From positions 388,088 to 452,087 of the forward strand of contig JAUXRX010000057.1 of the NCBI GenBank assembly GCA_030681645.1: a stretch of 64,000 nucleotides of DNA, given 5' to 3'. The stretch is from Archangium sp. (GTDB lineage Bacteria > Myxococcota > Myxococcia > Myxococcales > Myxococcaceae). The position numbers and the translations under genes were made by a program. The notes below the pieces were generated by a model. That model was given only the letters and a program-made list of their open reading frames with translations, was not told where the DNA came from and made no database searches. Below, piece by piece: positions 26,965 to 34,652 of this stretch (its first letter is position 1; each line of letters begins with the position of its first letter).

Positions 26965-29853
26965 ATGACGACGTTGACCACGGACGAAGCCCGCGCCCTC
27001 GAGTCCACCTTCACGGGTCGAATCACTCCCCTGCACGAGGCTCACCCCGAGTTCCCGGGGAAGCCTCCGGTGCTCATCCCTGAGTCCGTCAAGGACCTCG
27101 AGGTGGCCCTGCAGTTGGCGAAGGCGGCCGATCGGAAAGTCTTCGTGCAGAGCGGGCACAGCGTCTCGCGCTCCGACGTGGTGAGCCCGGTCTCGGGCGC
27201 GGTCATCAGCATGGAGGCGTTCGGCAGCGTCGAAGTCGACGGGCGGCGCATCATCATCGGAGTGGCGGCGACAAACGGCGATGCGGCCCCGAAGCTCATG
27301 GACACCGCCAACTTCCTGCCGATCGACGACGATCCGACGCAGAGCATTCTCTCGGCCGTCCTCGGCAACCAGGCGACGCCCTTCCCGCGCAGCGCACGCG
27401 GCCTCCCGCCGCTGCGGGGCGGAGTCGTCCAGGCGCAGGTCGTGCCGACCACGGGCGCCGGAGCCGGCGCCGAGAAGACCCTGCTCGCCCCCGACCTTCC
27501 CGACCTCTGGGCCGGACGCGGTAGCGCGGTCGTCACGAGGCTCGTACTCGACGCCACGAAATGGGACCGGGCCGCGGCGCATCGCTGGCTGCGGGTCTGG
27601 GTGATCGACTACTCCGCTACGACGTTCACAGCCGCGTGCGATGCGCTGTTTGCCAGGGCGGGCATCTCGGAAGACATCGACCTGAGTGTCCGCGTCACCA
27701 CGGCGTCCTTCGGGATGACGCTGGTCATCGTCCGGGCGACGGGTTGCGGCGACGCCGACCGGCAGGAGGCGGAGGCCTTCGTCCAGCGAGTGACGCAGGC
27801 CGCTGGCTCCGCGCTCCTCTCGTCCCACCAGGTGGACGGCGCGGGTTCGAGCGTGGCGGCCTGGGTGACCACCGGCCCCGGCCGCGCGTCCGCGAACGGC
27901 GAGGTCCAGACCCGCTACGCCAGCAGCGCACCGCGGCCGTTCGCCGACTTCCGCAACGCCTTCTACGAAGCGGTCGACTTCGCGATGGGAGTCGACGGCG
28001 AAGGGCATGAGCGCGCACGGGGCGTCGATGCGTGGGCCGAGCTGCGACTCGTTCCAGGGGGTGACGTGGAAGCGCGCGCCCGCATCGCGGACGCCAGGGC
28101 TGATGCGACAGCAGCGAAGGTCGCCCGCATCCTCATGGACTCGGTCTTTCCCGCCCCCCCGATCGTCGAGATGCCTGCGGCAAGGGGCGCGTTGCGCGGC
28201 GTCGAGGTCCTGCCGGAGCTCTCGTCGGTGGCTGCCTTCGATCTCGCACCCAGCAACCGGGTCGGGGCGATGATCCCTGACTTCGAGGGCGACGCCTTCG
28301 CGAGGAACAGCGGCGAGGACTACCGCAAGGCGGCGGCTCGACAGTATGCCGCCAGTTCCTACGACAGTGCCGTCGTGCAGCAGAGGATGAGCCCTGCCTT
28401 CATCGCAGAGCCGCTGCACGCCAGGGACGTCGTGGCGGCGGTGACGTTCGCCGCGGCCCAGCGCCTCAAGGTGGTGACCCGATCCGGAGGCCATCAGTAC
28501 TGCGGCCTCTCCTCTGGCGGTGACCGCACGCTGGTCCTCGACATGAAGCGGTTCAATTCGGATCCCGTCTTCTCCGAAGATGGAACCCAGGTCACGGTAG
28601 GCCCGGGGGTGAAGCTGCGCGACCTCTCGTGCCACCTGCGAAGAAGGAAGGTCGTCATTCCGCACGGCGAGTGTCCACTCGTGAACCTCGGGGGCCACGT
28701 GCAGACCGGCGGTATCGGTCACCAACTCCGCAGCTTCGGCCTTACCCTCGACTGGGTCCGCTCGTTCAAGATGGTGACCGCCACGCGCGCGGCGGGTGGC
28801 GGCTACGAGGAACGAACGTTCACCCGACCGGCAGCGGGAGCGGCCCCGGGTGCCGCCCCCGGTGACGCGGACGTCTTCAGAGCAGTCCTCGGTGGCGGTC
28901 CCGGGAGTTGGGGCGTGCTGACGGAGATCACCTTTGGGCTCGTGCGCGACCAGGACTGCCCGAACTCGTACGGCTATTCCGGGACCTACCTGTACGAGAA
29001 GGACGCCTTTCGGGTTGCGATGGAGCACATGCGCCTGTGGACGAAGCGCGCTGAGGCCGGCGAACTGCCGGCGGGTATCGACCTCTTCCTCAGCGTCGTG
29101 TCCGGAGAGTTCAGCTTGTCCCGGCCCAACGCCCTCCTCCGACCAGGCGTGCTCCTGGTGGAGCTGATGGCGAAGGACGAGACCGGCATCCAGGAGGTCA
29201 CGGAGGTCGTCCGGGCGGTGGAACATGAGCTGTCGCTCCGTGCTCGGCTGTCGGGGAAACTGTCGATCCTCGCCCAGGGCGTCAAGGGACGCACGCCGGT
29301 CTCGGTGATCGGAGACGAAGGCGTCCGCAACATCGGCGCATTCGGCCTGCCCAAGAGCGGCCGCGAGTTCGACCTCCCGTACAAGAAGTCGTGCAACGTC
29401 ACGATGCGTCCGTTGACGGAGAAGTTCTGCGACAAATTCGTCGACCTGGTGCACCGGGTCAACGCCACCCGGGGCCTGAACGTGGTGTTCCAGGGGATGG
29501 TCTGCGGTGGGGAGGTCGCGATGAAGGCGGGAGCGACCCACATGCAGCGGCGCGACGGTCTCGTGCAGCTCGTGTTCGACGTCTTCTACGAGCCGGAGAA
29601 GAAGGCCGCCGCCGAGGCCTTTCAGGCGGAAATGAAGACCCTGCTGGGGGATTTCAGCGGCGGCCCGAGCCATCGCATGTTCTGGGGCACGTTCGAGGAT
29701 CCTGACGGCGGCCAACTGGACATGAGCAAGGAGAGCGTCCAGCAGCTGTATTACGACTCCCCGGACGAATACCGGCGCCTCCAGCTGATCAAGAAGTACG
29801 TCGACCCCGACGACCTCTTCCACACGTCGTTCACCGTGAAGTTGCCGGGTTGA
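26965..29853 (+). CDS. Double-length berberine-bridge-type flavoprotein with degenerate N-terminal half
   Basis: 962 residues, about twice the family's usual 450-500. The C-terminal half is a normal PCMH-type FAD oxidoreductase: His510 in TRSGGHQYCG and Cys570 in PHGECPLVNLGG match the two covalent FAD attachment sites of bicovalent members, GGGPGSWGVLTEITFG fits the FAD domain, and DSPDEYRRLQLIKKYVDPD fits the C-terminal berberine-bridge segment. The N-terminal half resembles a second copy (VFVQSGHSVSRSDV, then a substrate-domain-like part) but has no equivalent Cys and lacks the Gly-rich loop, so it probably does not bind FAD normally. No signal peptide is seen. The start has GGAG upstream. 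Substrate unknown. Confidence 0.85.
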   Translation: MTTLTTDEARALESTFTGRITPLHEAHPEFPGKPPVLIPESVKDLEVALQLAKAADRKVFVQSGHSVSRSDVVSPVSGAVISMEAFGSVEVDGRRIIIGVAATNGDAAPKLMDTANFLPIDDDPTQSILSAVLGNQATPFPRSARGLPPLRGGVVQAQVVPTTGAGAGAEKTLLAPDLPDLWAGRGSAVVTRLVLDATKWDRAAAHRWLRVWVIDYSATTFTAACDALFARAGISEDIDLSVRVTTASFGMTLVIVRATGCGDADRQEAEAFVQRVTQAAGSALLSSHQVDGAGSSVAAWVTTGPGRASANGEVQTRYASSAPRPFADFRNAFYEAVDFAMGVDGEGHERARGVDAWAELRLVPGGDVEARARIADARADATAAKVARILMDSVFPAPPIVEMPAARGALRGVEVLPELSSVAAFDLAPSNRVGAMIPDFEGDAFARNSGEDYRKAAARQYAASSYDSAVVQQRMSPAFIAEPLHARDVVAAVTFAAAQRLKVVTRSGGHQYCGLSSGGDRTLVLDMKRFNSDPVFSEDGTQVTVGPGVKLRDLSCHLRRRKVVIPHGECPLVNLGGHVQTGGIGHQLRSFGLTLDWVRSFKMVTATRAAGGGYEERTFTRPAAGAAPGAAPGDADVFRAVLGGGPGSWGVLTEITFGLVRDQDCPNSYGYSGTYLYEKDAFRVAMEHMRLWTKRAEAGELPAGIDLFLSVVSGEFSLSRPNALLRPGVLLVELMAKDETGIQEVTEVVRAVEHELSLRARLSGKLSILAQGVKGRTPVSVIGDEGVRNIGAFGLPKSGREFDLPYKKSCNVTMRPLTEKFCDKFVDLVHRVNATRGLNVVFQGMVCGGEVAMKAGATHMQRRDGLVQLVFDVFYEPEKKAAAEAFQAEMKTLLGDFSGGPSHRMFWGTFEDPDGGQLDMSKESVQQLYYDSPDEYRRLQLIKKYVDPDDLFHTSFTVKLPG

Positions 29854-29900
29854 ACGAACGCTGCGTGGGACGTGCACCCTCTCGACTAGCCTGCGCGTTC

Positions 29901-30419
29901 ATGATGCCCCTTCGGATTCTCGGTACCTCGTTGCTCTTGGGATGCATCACCTCGCCGCAGCCCCTGGCCCCTCCGCCCGCACCGACAAGGGCCACGGCAG
30001 CGGCGATCACCGGGTGCTTCCTTGAGTCCCAGCCGCCCAGTGCTCGGCAGGCCGACGTCCTTGTCCAGTCTGAGACCTGCGCCGCGAAGTTTCACTTCGT
30101 GGAAATCACGGGTGAGTGTCTGGCTGCCGAGCAGACCCAGCGGCTCATCCTCACCACCGCAAACGGCATGAACGTGCACCTGGGCTGTGTCGCAGGGATG
30201 AACGGGCCGTGCGAACTCGGGAGCCGGTACACACTGACCGGGTCAGTCACCACGGTCGTCGATCGCCGAGCGTTCATCGACGCCGACTGCCCGATGTCCA
30301 AGGACCTCATGCGCGTCGCAGGCTGTCAGGAAGCGCGCGCCATCCCTCTGCGCATTGTTTTGAAGGAGGGATGCACTGTTCGTCGCGACCCGGGGGCCTC
30401 AGTCAAACTCGATTACTGA
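29901..30419 (+). CDS. Small lipoprotein of unknown function
   Basis: 172 residues starting at a double ATG (29901 or 29904); the reading from 29850 would put unrelated residues before a clear lipoprotein signal (PLRILGTSLLLGC). After a Pro/Ala linker the mature part has six further Cys residues, likely forming disulfides. It contains a segment resembling a small OB-like or beta-barrel fold (RLILTTANGMNVHLGC, GSRYTLTGSVTTVV), but I cannot name a family. A 47-base gap follows the flavoprotein gene. Confidence 0.68.
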   Translation: MMPLRILGTSLLLGCITSPQPLAPPPAPTRATAAAITGCFLESQPPSARQADVLVQSETCAAKFHFVEITGECLAAEQTQRLILTTANGMNVHLGCVAGMNGPCELGSRYTLTGSVTTVVDRRAFIDADCPMSKDLMRVAGCQEARAIPLRIVLKEGCTVRRDPGASVKLDY

Positions 30420-30512
30420 GTGACTTTCGGGCCGAACGCGAATCGCTTGTCCCTGTGGTCAGCGCATGTCAGCGTAGAGTTTCAACTGTCTACCAACTCC
30501 TCAGAGGCCCTG

Positions 30513-31016
30513 ATGGACGCCATTCAGTATGTCAGTAGTGGAGTAACACTTGCGGCGTTCATTGCCGCGATCGTAAGTGGCATTGTCAGGCGTCGGATCG
30601 ACGCCCAGAAGAACCTGATCGAGTCTGCACAGGAGCAAGACCGAGCGCCACTTGTGGACAAGGCGCTGGAAGCATTCACGATCGAAACATCCAATCTCAC
30701 CAAGGAGCAGAAGTACACTCTGGCGTTGGAACAACTCTACGAGCGACGGCGGCGCGTGCGCGAAGTTCTCATCGCATTCGTCGCACTGGCGCTCCTCGGG
30801 GGCGGGGGGTTCGTCTATGCGACTGGTTCGCAAATCTGGCCTGTTCGACCGGACACAGACCCTCCGCTGAGCCAACCGTTCTGTATCAAGCACAAGCCAG
30901 ACGGTCGGATCGTGTTCTGCAATCACGCCACGCTCGCCGCTTGCGAGGCGTACCTCCATAAGAGACCCGGCAGTCCCTTCGAGCAGAACCATGAGTGCAT
31001 TGAGCGCAAGCTCTGA
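30513..31016 (+). CDS. Small protein with two membrane segments, unknown function
   Basis: 167 residues. One hydrophobic segment lies at about 8-25 (VSSGVTLAAFIAAIVSG) and another at about 90-108 (VLIAFVALALLGGGGFVYA), separated by a charged helical part. After the second segment is a Cys-rich tail with four Cys, probably outside the cytoplasm. ATG 30513 has GAGG six bases ahead. Base composition in this gene is visibly less GC-rich than in its neighbours, which may mean separate acquisition. No family recognised. Confidence 0.7.
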   Translation: MDAIQYVSSGVTLAAFIAAIVSGIVRRRIDAQKNLIESAQEQDRAPLVDKALEAFTIETSNLTKEQKYTLALEQLYERRRRVREVLIAFVALALLGGGGFVYATGSQIWPVRPDTDPPLSQPFCIKHKPDGRIVFCNHATLAACEAYLHKRPGSPFEQNHECIERKL

Positions 31017-31033
31017 CCCCGAGGAAACACCAC

Positions 31034-31363
31034 ATGACTGACGCGAAGAAGGACAAGGTTCTATTCGTGGTTCGTTGGACTGGAACCCAGAAGGCGCAGC
31101 TCCTCTATTTGATCGACAATGGGGTGGCCGTGGTCGACCCGACTGACGACGAGCGCAAGCGATCGACCATCAGCATCGAGTACGAGGCGGGGACGGCGGC
31201 GGTGCGCCACCTCGAGTGGTCGGTCTGGTTTGCCAACAAGGAAATCGAGGACCTCGAAGCCGTCGTCTCCATCAACGACGGAAAAGAGCAGTCCCTCGAC
31301 ACCGCGGACTCCATGGAGAACCGGTGGGCCTCCGAGGGCAACGCCAGGAGGGTCGCGAAGTGA
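31034..31363 (+). CDS. Small soluble protein, unknown function
   Basis: 109 residues, beginning MTDAKKDKVLFVVRWTG, with beta-type segments (SISIEYEAGTAAV, LEWSVWFAN) and no signal peptide or membrane helix. A GAGGAA ribosome binding site precedes the ATG, 17 bases after the preceding stop. The stop overlaps the next gene's GTG start. Nothing in it matches a family I know; the tight spacing implies it works with its neighbours. Confidence 0.68.
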   Translation: MTDAKKDKVLFVVRWTGTQKAQLLYLIDNGVAVVDPTDDERKRSTISIEYEAGTAAVRHLEWSVWFANKEIEDLEAVVSINDGKEQSLDTADSMENRWASEGNARRVAK

Positions 31364-32829
31364 CCCTGTCAGTTGCGCTCGCCCTGGCGTTCTGTGCGAC
31401 ACCTGCCGAACGTTTCGACTCGATGCTCGCGCAAGGAGTCGAGGCGCGCCGCAAGCTGATCGAAGAGCAAGGGAGAGAGTTCAGCCCCGACGCTGGAACC
31501 GTGACGCCCCAGAGGCCGGAAGCGATGAGGACGGCGGAGACGATCAACCTGCTCGAGACCGCAGACGAGAAGCGGGACCGGATTGCGTACAAATCAGTCG
31601 CCGCGCCTGCTCCGTCGCTCAATCAGATGCAGACTGCGACAGCCATCGCGGCCGCAACTGCAGCCATTGACACCTCGCTCGAGGGCGTGGAAGCGGGCCT
31701 TTCGGTGTCGCCGTTTCTCGTGGCAGGCAAGTTCGACTGGGTCGTTCAGCCCAGCCTCACGCTCGCCGCATTGGAGAATGGTGGTGCCCGGTTCGGCCTC
31801 GGCTTCGCGAGCAGGTTTGGTGAGGAGCCCATCGGCCCGCGCGACCTGGGACTCACGGCCTGCGTGCCTTCTGCGGAAAAGCTGACGCCCGCTTTCGAGA
31901 AGTACCGGCTCGCCTACCTCACCGTGTGCGAGGCCGTGGCGCTTCCGGCCGTGTCGGCCGGGATCGACGCCAACCTGCTCGCCGAGGTGGGGCAGGCCTG
32001 CGGTACCGGCGACGGAGAGGAACTGCCCTTCGTTCGGGCCATGAGCGTGCTGGCAGTGACGGCGAAGGACCTCGGCAAGCTCGGTGCCCCTGTCTTCAAG
32101 ACCACCGAAGACCTCGAGCGCCGGCAGAAGGTGGCCCAGGCCGGCGCCGCCCTGGAAAAGCTCGACCTCCCCACGGTCGACGACTGTTGGACCGACGAGG
32201 ATGTAGCCAACGCGAGCGCTGCCGCAGCCGCAAACGCGAGGACCTTGAACGTCGGCCTGTCCGCCAACGTCGACCTCCTCCCGATTCAGTGGGGCTTCGC
32301 CGGCGACTCGACGCTCTCCAGGGGTGAGTACCGCGCCTGGGAGGTTCGCACTGAGCTGCGCTGGGCGCAGCATGGGTACGAGTTGGGGGCTTCGCTCGGG
32401 TTCAGCCGGTCGAGAGAGGAGCTGGGCAAGCCGCTCTACAACTCACTCGCCGCCCAGGTTCGCGTGTCGATGATTCTCGCGTCGCTCACCGTCGATTCCG
32501 TTCGGGGGGAGGGGGGTGCTCTTCGGGTCGTCGATGGCGAGCTGCCGCCACACCTGGTCCTGGGCCTGGTGGTGAGCACGAAGGCGGCGCTGACCCGGCC
32601 CGAGACGCAGCTGACTCCGCTCAACGAGTTCGAGGTCGCCCCGTACGTCGAAGCCCATTTTGGGGAGAAGCTTGCCGTGCGGCTGGGCATCCCAGTGCGC
32701 GCGCGGGTGGTGACTCGGGCAGCTGTCTCCGAGGCGGACGCCACGGACACCAGGCCCGCGGGCCCAGAGGTTCGGGACCTGCAGTGGTCCATTCCTCCAA
32801 CCATCACCACGGTCCTCAAGATCGACTGA
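31360..32829 (+). CDS. Exported protein, possibly an outer-membrane barrel
   Basis: 489 residues. The GTG start overlaps the previous stop (GTGA) with AGGAGG upstream; it begins with a hydrophobic signal (TLSVALALAFCATPAERFDS). The first 90 residues after it are charged helices. From about residue 105 onward there are alternating-strand stretches (LSVSPFLVAGKFDWVVQPSLTLAAL, GFASRF, later ELRWAQHGYELGASLGF, and FEVAPYVEAHFGEKLAVRLGIPV) as in outer-membrane barrels, with a helical insert between. Last gene of the CHAT run; the minus-strand gene beyond ends 28 bases away. Function unknown. Confidence 0.72.
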   Translation: MTLSVALALAFCATPAERFDSMLAQGVEARRKLIEEQGREFSPDAGTVTPQRPEAMRTAETINLLETADEKRDRIAYKSVAAPAPSLNQMQTATAIAAATAAIDTSLEGVEAGLSVSPFLVAGKFDWVVQPSLTLAALENGGARFGLGFASRFGEEPIGPRDLGLTACVPSAEKLTPAFEKYRLAYLTVCEAVALPAVSAGIDANLLAEVGQACGTGDGEELPFVRAMSVLAVTAKDLGKLGAPVFKTTEDLERRQKVAQAGAALEKLDLPTVDDCWTDEDVANASAAAAANARTLNVGLSANVDLLPIQWGFAGDSTLSRGEYRAWEVRTELRWAQHGYELGASLGFSRSREELGKPLYNSLAAQVRVSMILASLTVDSVRGEGGALRVVDGELPPHLVLGLVVSTKAALTRPETQLTPLNEFEVAPYVEAHFGEKLAVRLGIPVRARVVTRAAVSEADATDTRPAGPEVRDLQWSIPPTITTVLKID

Positions 32830-32840
32830 CCTGCTTCAGG

Positions 32841-32852
32841 CTGTGGCCACAG
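32841..32852. terminator. Possible small bidirectional hairpin between convergent genes
   Basis: CTGTGGCCACAG is a perfect 12-base palindrome in the 28-base gap between two convergent genes. It has no loop and no following T-run, so it is at best a weak terminator. Confidence 0.25.
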
Positions 32853-32857
32853 GCTGG

Positions 32858-33715
32858 CTAGGGTTGGTTGGCTTTCGAGAGGCGCTCGACCAGCTCCTCG
32901 AGCGCCTTGGTGCGGGCCTCGGCGGTCAGTCGTTGCGCCAACCGCGGCCGGACCGACTCGAACGTCTGCGTGAGTCCGGGCTGACGGCCGCGAAGGTAGA
33001 ACACCACGAAGCCGCGCTCGGTCTCGAGCAGCTCGCTGAGCTGTCCTGGCTGTTGCAGCGCCGCCACCGCGCCCTCGATGCCGCCGCCGAAGAGCGCCGC
33101 GAGATCCTCCGGAGTCCGCGGGCCGAGATCGCCCCCCGCATCGCGAGAAGCCAGGTTCGCGCTCTGGCTGCGGGCCACCGCCTCGAACGCCCCTTCGCGA
33201 GCCGCAGGCTTCGTCGCCGTGAGCCTCGCGAGGGTCGCGCGTGCGGCCTTCTCCACCACCGGGCGGTCGCCGGCGTCCCGCGCGCTCGCCCAGAAGACCG
33301 CTCGCACATGAAGCCGATCGGGCCGAACGAACTCGTTCTGCGCAGCTTGATAGGCGGCTCGCAACGAAGCCTCGTCAGGCGCGGCCAGCTCGAGCTGCTC
33401 GGCGAGCTTCTGGACCAGCAGCCGGTCGACCATCGCCTTGACCGCGGGGTCATTGTCGAGCCCGCGTCGACGGGCTTCCTGGACCAGGAGCTCACTCCGC
33501 GTCAGTTGGTCGAGCCAGGCCGCGCGGCCCGCGGCCGTCCCGTAGTGGGCGCGGATCGCTTCCGGTTGCTGCGCGATCAGCGCGTCGATGTCCGCAGACG
33601 TGAACGAGCGGGTGCCCACCTTCAGCACGATCGGCGGCCCCGCATCGGCACTCTTCGAAGCCGACGAACACCCCAACCAACTCACCGCCGCGCACATGAG
33701 CAGACGACTCAGCAT
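32858..33715 (-). CDS. Parvulin/SurA-like peptidyl-prolyl isomerase lipoprotein
   Basis: 285 residues with a lipobox (AAVSWLGCSSAS). The N-terminal half is helical and SurA-like (ADIDALIAQQPEAIRAHYG, LDQLTRSELLVQEARRRGL); the C-terminal half is a parvulin domain with FEAVARSQS, GGDLGPRTPEDL, GQLSELLETERGFVVFYL in the usual order. Such proteins fold or chaperone other exported proteins in the periplasm. ATG 33715 starts a proper lipoprotein signal; the long upstream reading is discarded because it crosses the divergent gene. It is transcribed away from a second protein of the same class, with a 73-base gap between. Confidence 0.85.
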   Translation of the reverse strand: MLSRLLMCAAVSWLGCSSASKSADAGPPIVLKVGTRSFTSADIDALIAQQPEAIRAHYGTAAGRAAWLDQLTRSELLVQEARRRGLDNDPAVKAMVDRLLVQKLAEQLELAAPDEASLRAAYQAAQNEFVRPDRLHVRAVFWASARDAGDRPVVEKAARATLARLTATKPAAREGAFEAVARSQSANLASRDAGGDLGPRTPEDLAALFGGGIEGAVAALQQPGQLSELLETERGFVVFYLRGRQPGLTQTFESVRPRLAQRLTAEARTKALEELVERLSKANQP

Positions 33716-33788
33716 AGTCCGCGCCTCATACAGAACATTTGAGACGTTGTACGTTGTACTGGGCACCGAGGTGATCAAGGATTCACCC

Positions 33789-34652
33789 ATGGGACGGGCG
33801 TGGGGGGCGAGCATGGGGTGGCTCTGTGTCGTCGTCGCCACCGCTTGCAGTCCCGCTCCTGTCACTCCATTCCCCGCCGCCTCCACCGCAGTCGCGACCT
33901 GGGACGGCGGCGTGGTCACCGCCGCCGAGGTGAGGACGGCCGTTCGCCTCCTCGGTCCCGGGCTGCGCGAACAGTTCGACACCCCCGAAGGAAGAATCCA
34001 ATTCATCGATGCGCTGGTGGCGAAGCGGCTGCTCGCCGCCGAGGCACGGCACCAGAAACTCGACCAACTCCCGGAAATTCGCGCACAGGTCGCCGAGCTC
34101 GAGGAGCGGCTGCTCATTCAATCGCTCCTGGCTGAAGCCGAGCGCTCCGAGCCTCCACTGCCCGAGGCTGACCTGCGGGCGTACTTCGACGGGCACCGCG
34201 AGCTGTTCTTGCAGGCCGCGGCGGTGCGGGTCGCGCGGGTGCTCGTCAGAAAGGGCGCGAAGCCCGACCTGTCGAAGGCGAAGCTCGAGCGCCTGCGCCA
34301 GCGTCTGCTCAAAGGCGAAGAGCTGGCTCGCGTGGCGGCGGAAGGCGAAGGCGGTGAGCGGAGTGAGGGGGGCGTGGTGGGGTGGATGGACGATCCCTCG
34401 ACCCCCATCGGCCGGGTTGCCCTGGCGCTGGAGAAGCAGGGGCAGGTCTCGGCCTTGATCGAGCTGGATGACGCCTGGGCCTGCGTGGTGGCGCTGGAGG
34501 TTCGGCCCGCGAGGACACCTGCGTTCGAAGAGGTGCGTGAGCAGGTCGTCTCCCGCCTGCACCCCACCGGTCAGCGACGGGTCTTCGACCGCCTCGTCAA
34601 GCGGCTCATCGGCGAAGCGGGCGTTCGCATCAACCCGGCGGGCCTCGATTGA
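33789..34652 (+). CDS. Second SurA/parvulin-like lipoprotein, coupled to the giant gene
   Basis: 287 residues, starting at ATG 33789 with AAGGA seven bases ahead. The lipoprotein signal ends in VVVATACSPAP. The N-terminal part is SurA-like (LRTAVRLLGPG type helix, then LVAKRLLAAEARHQKLDQL), and the C-terminal part is a parvulin-like domain (VRVARVLVRKGAK, VAAEGEGGERSEGGVVGWM, LIELDDAWACVVALEV). The isomerase residues are more diverged than in the minus-strand copy, so it may be only a chaperone. Its stop overlaps the TTG start of the giant secreted protein, suggesting it serves that protein's export or folding; this is inference. Confidence 0.82.
   Translation: MGRAWGASMGWLCVVVATACSPAPVTPFPAASTAVATWDGGVVTAAEVRTAVRLLGPGLREQFDTPEGRIQFIDALVAKRLLAAEARHQKLDQLPEIRAQVAELEERLLIQSLLAEAERSEPPLPEADLRAYFDGHRELFLQAAAVRVARVLVRKGAKPDLSKAKLERLRQRLLKGEELARVAAEGEGGERSEGGVVGWMDDPSTPIGRVALALEKQGQVSALIELDDAWACVVALEVRPARTPAFEEVREQVVSRLHPTGQRRVFDRLVKRLIGEAGVRINPAGLD

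Noticed and set aside
24760..29877. Very long open frame on the minus strand (about 1,705 codons)
   Set aside because: It lies antisense to three genes with clear domains. Its residues are Arg/Asp/Gly/His-rich with no family match, the usual shadow of GC-rich coding sequence.
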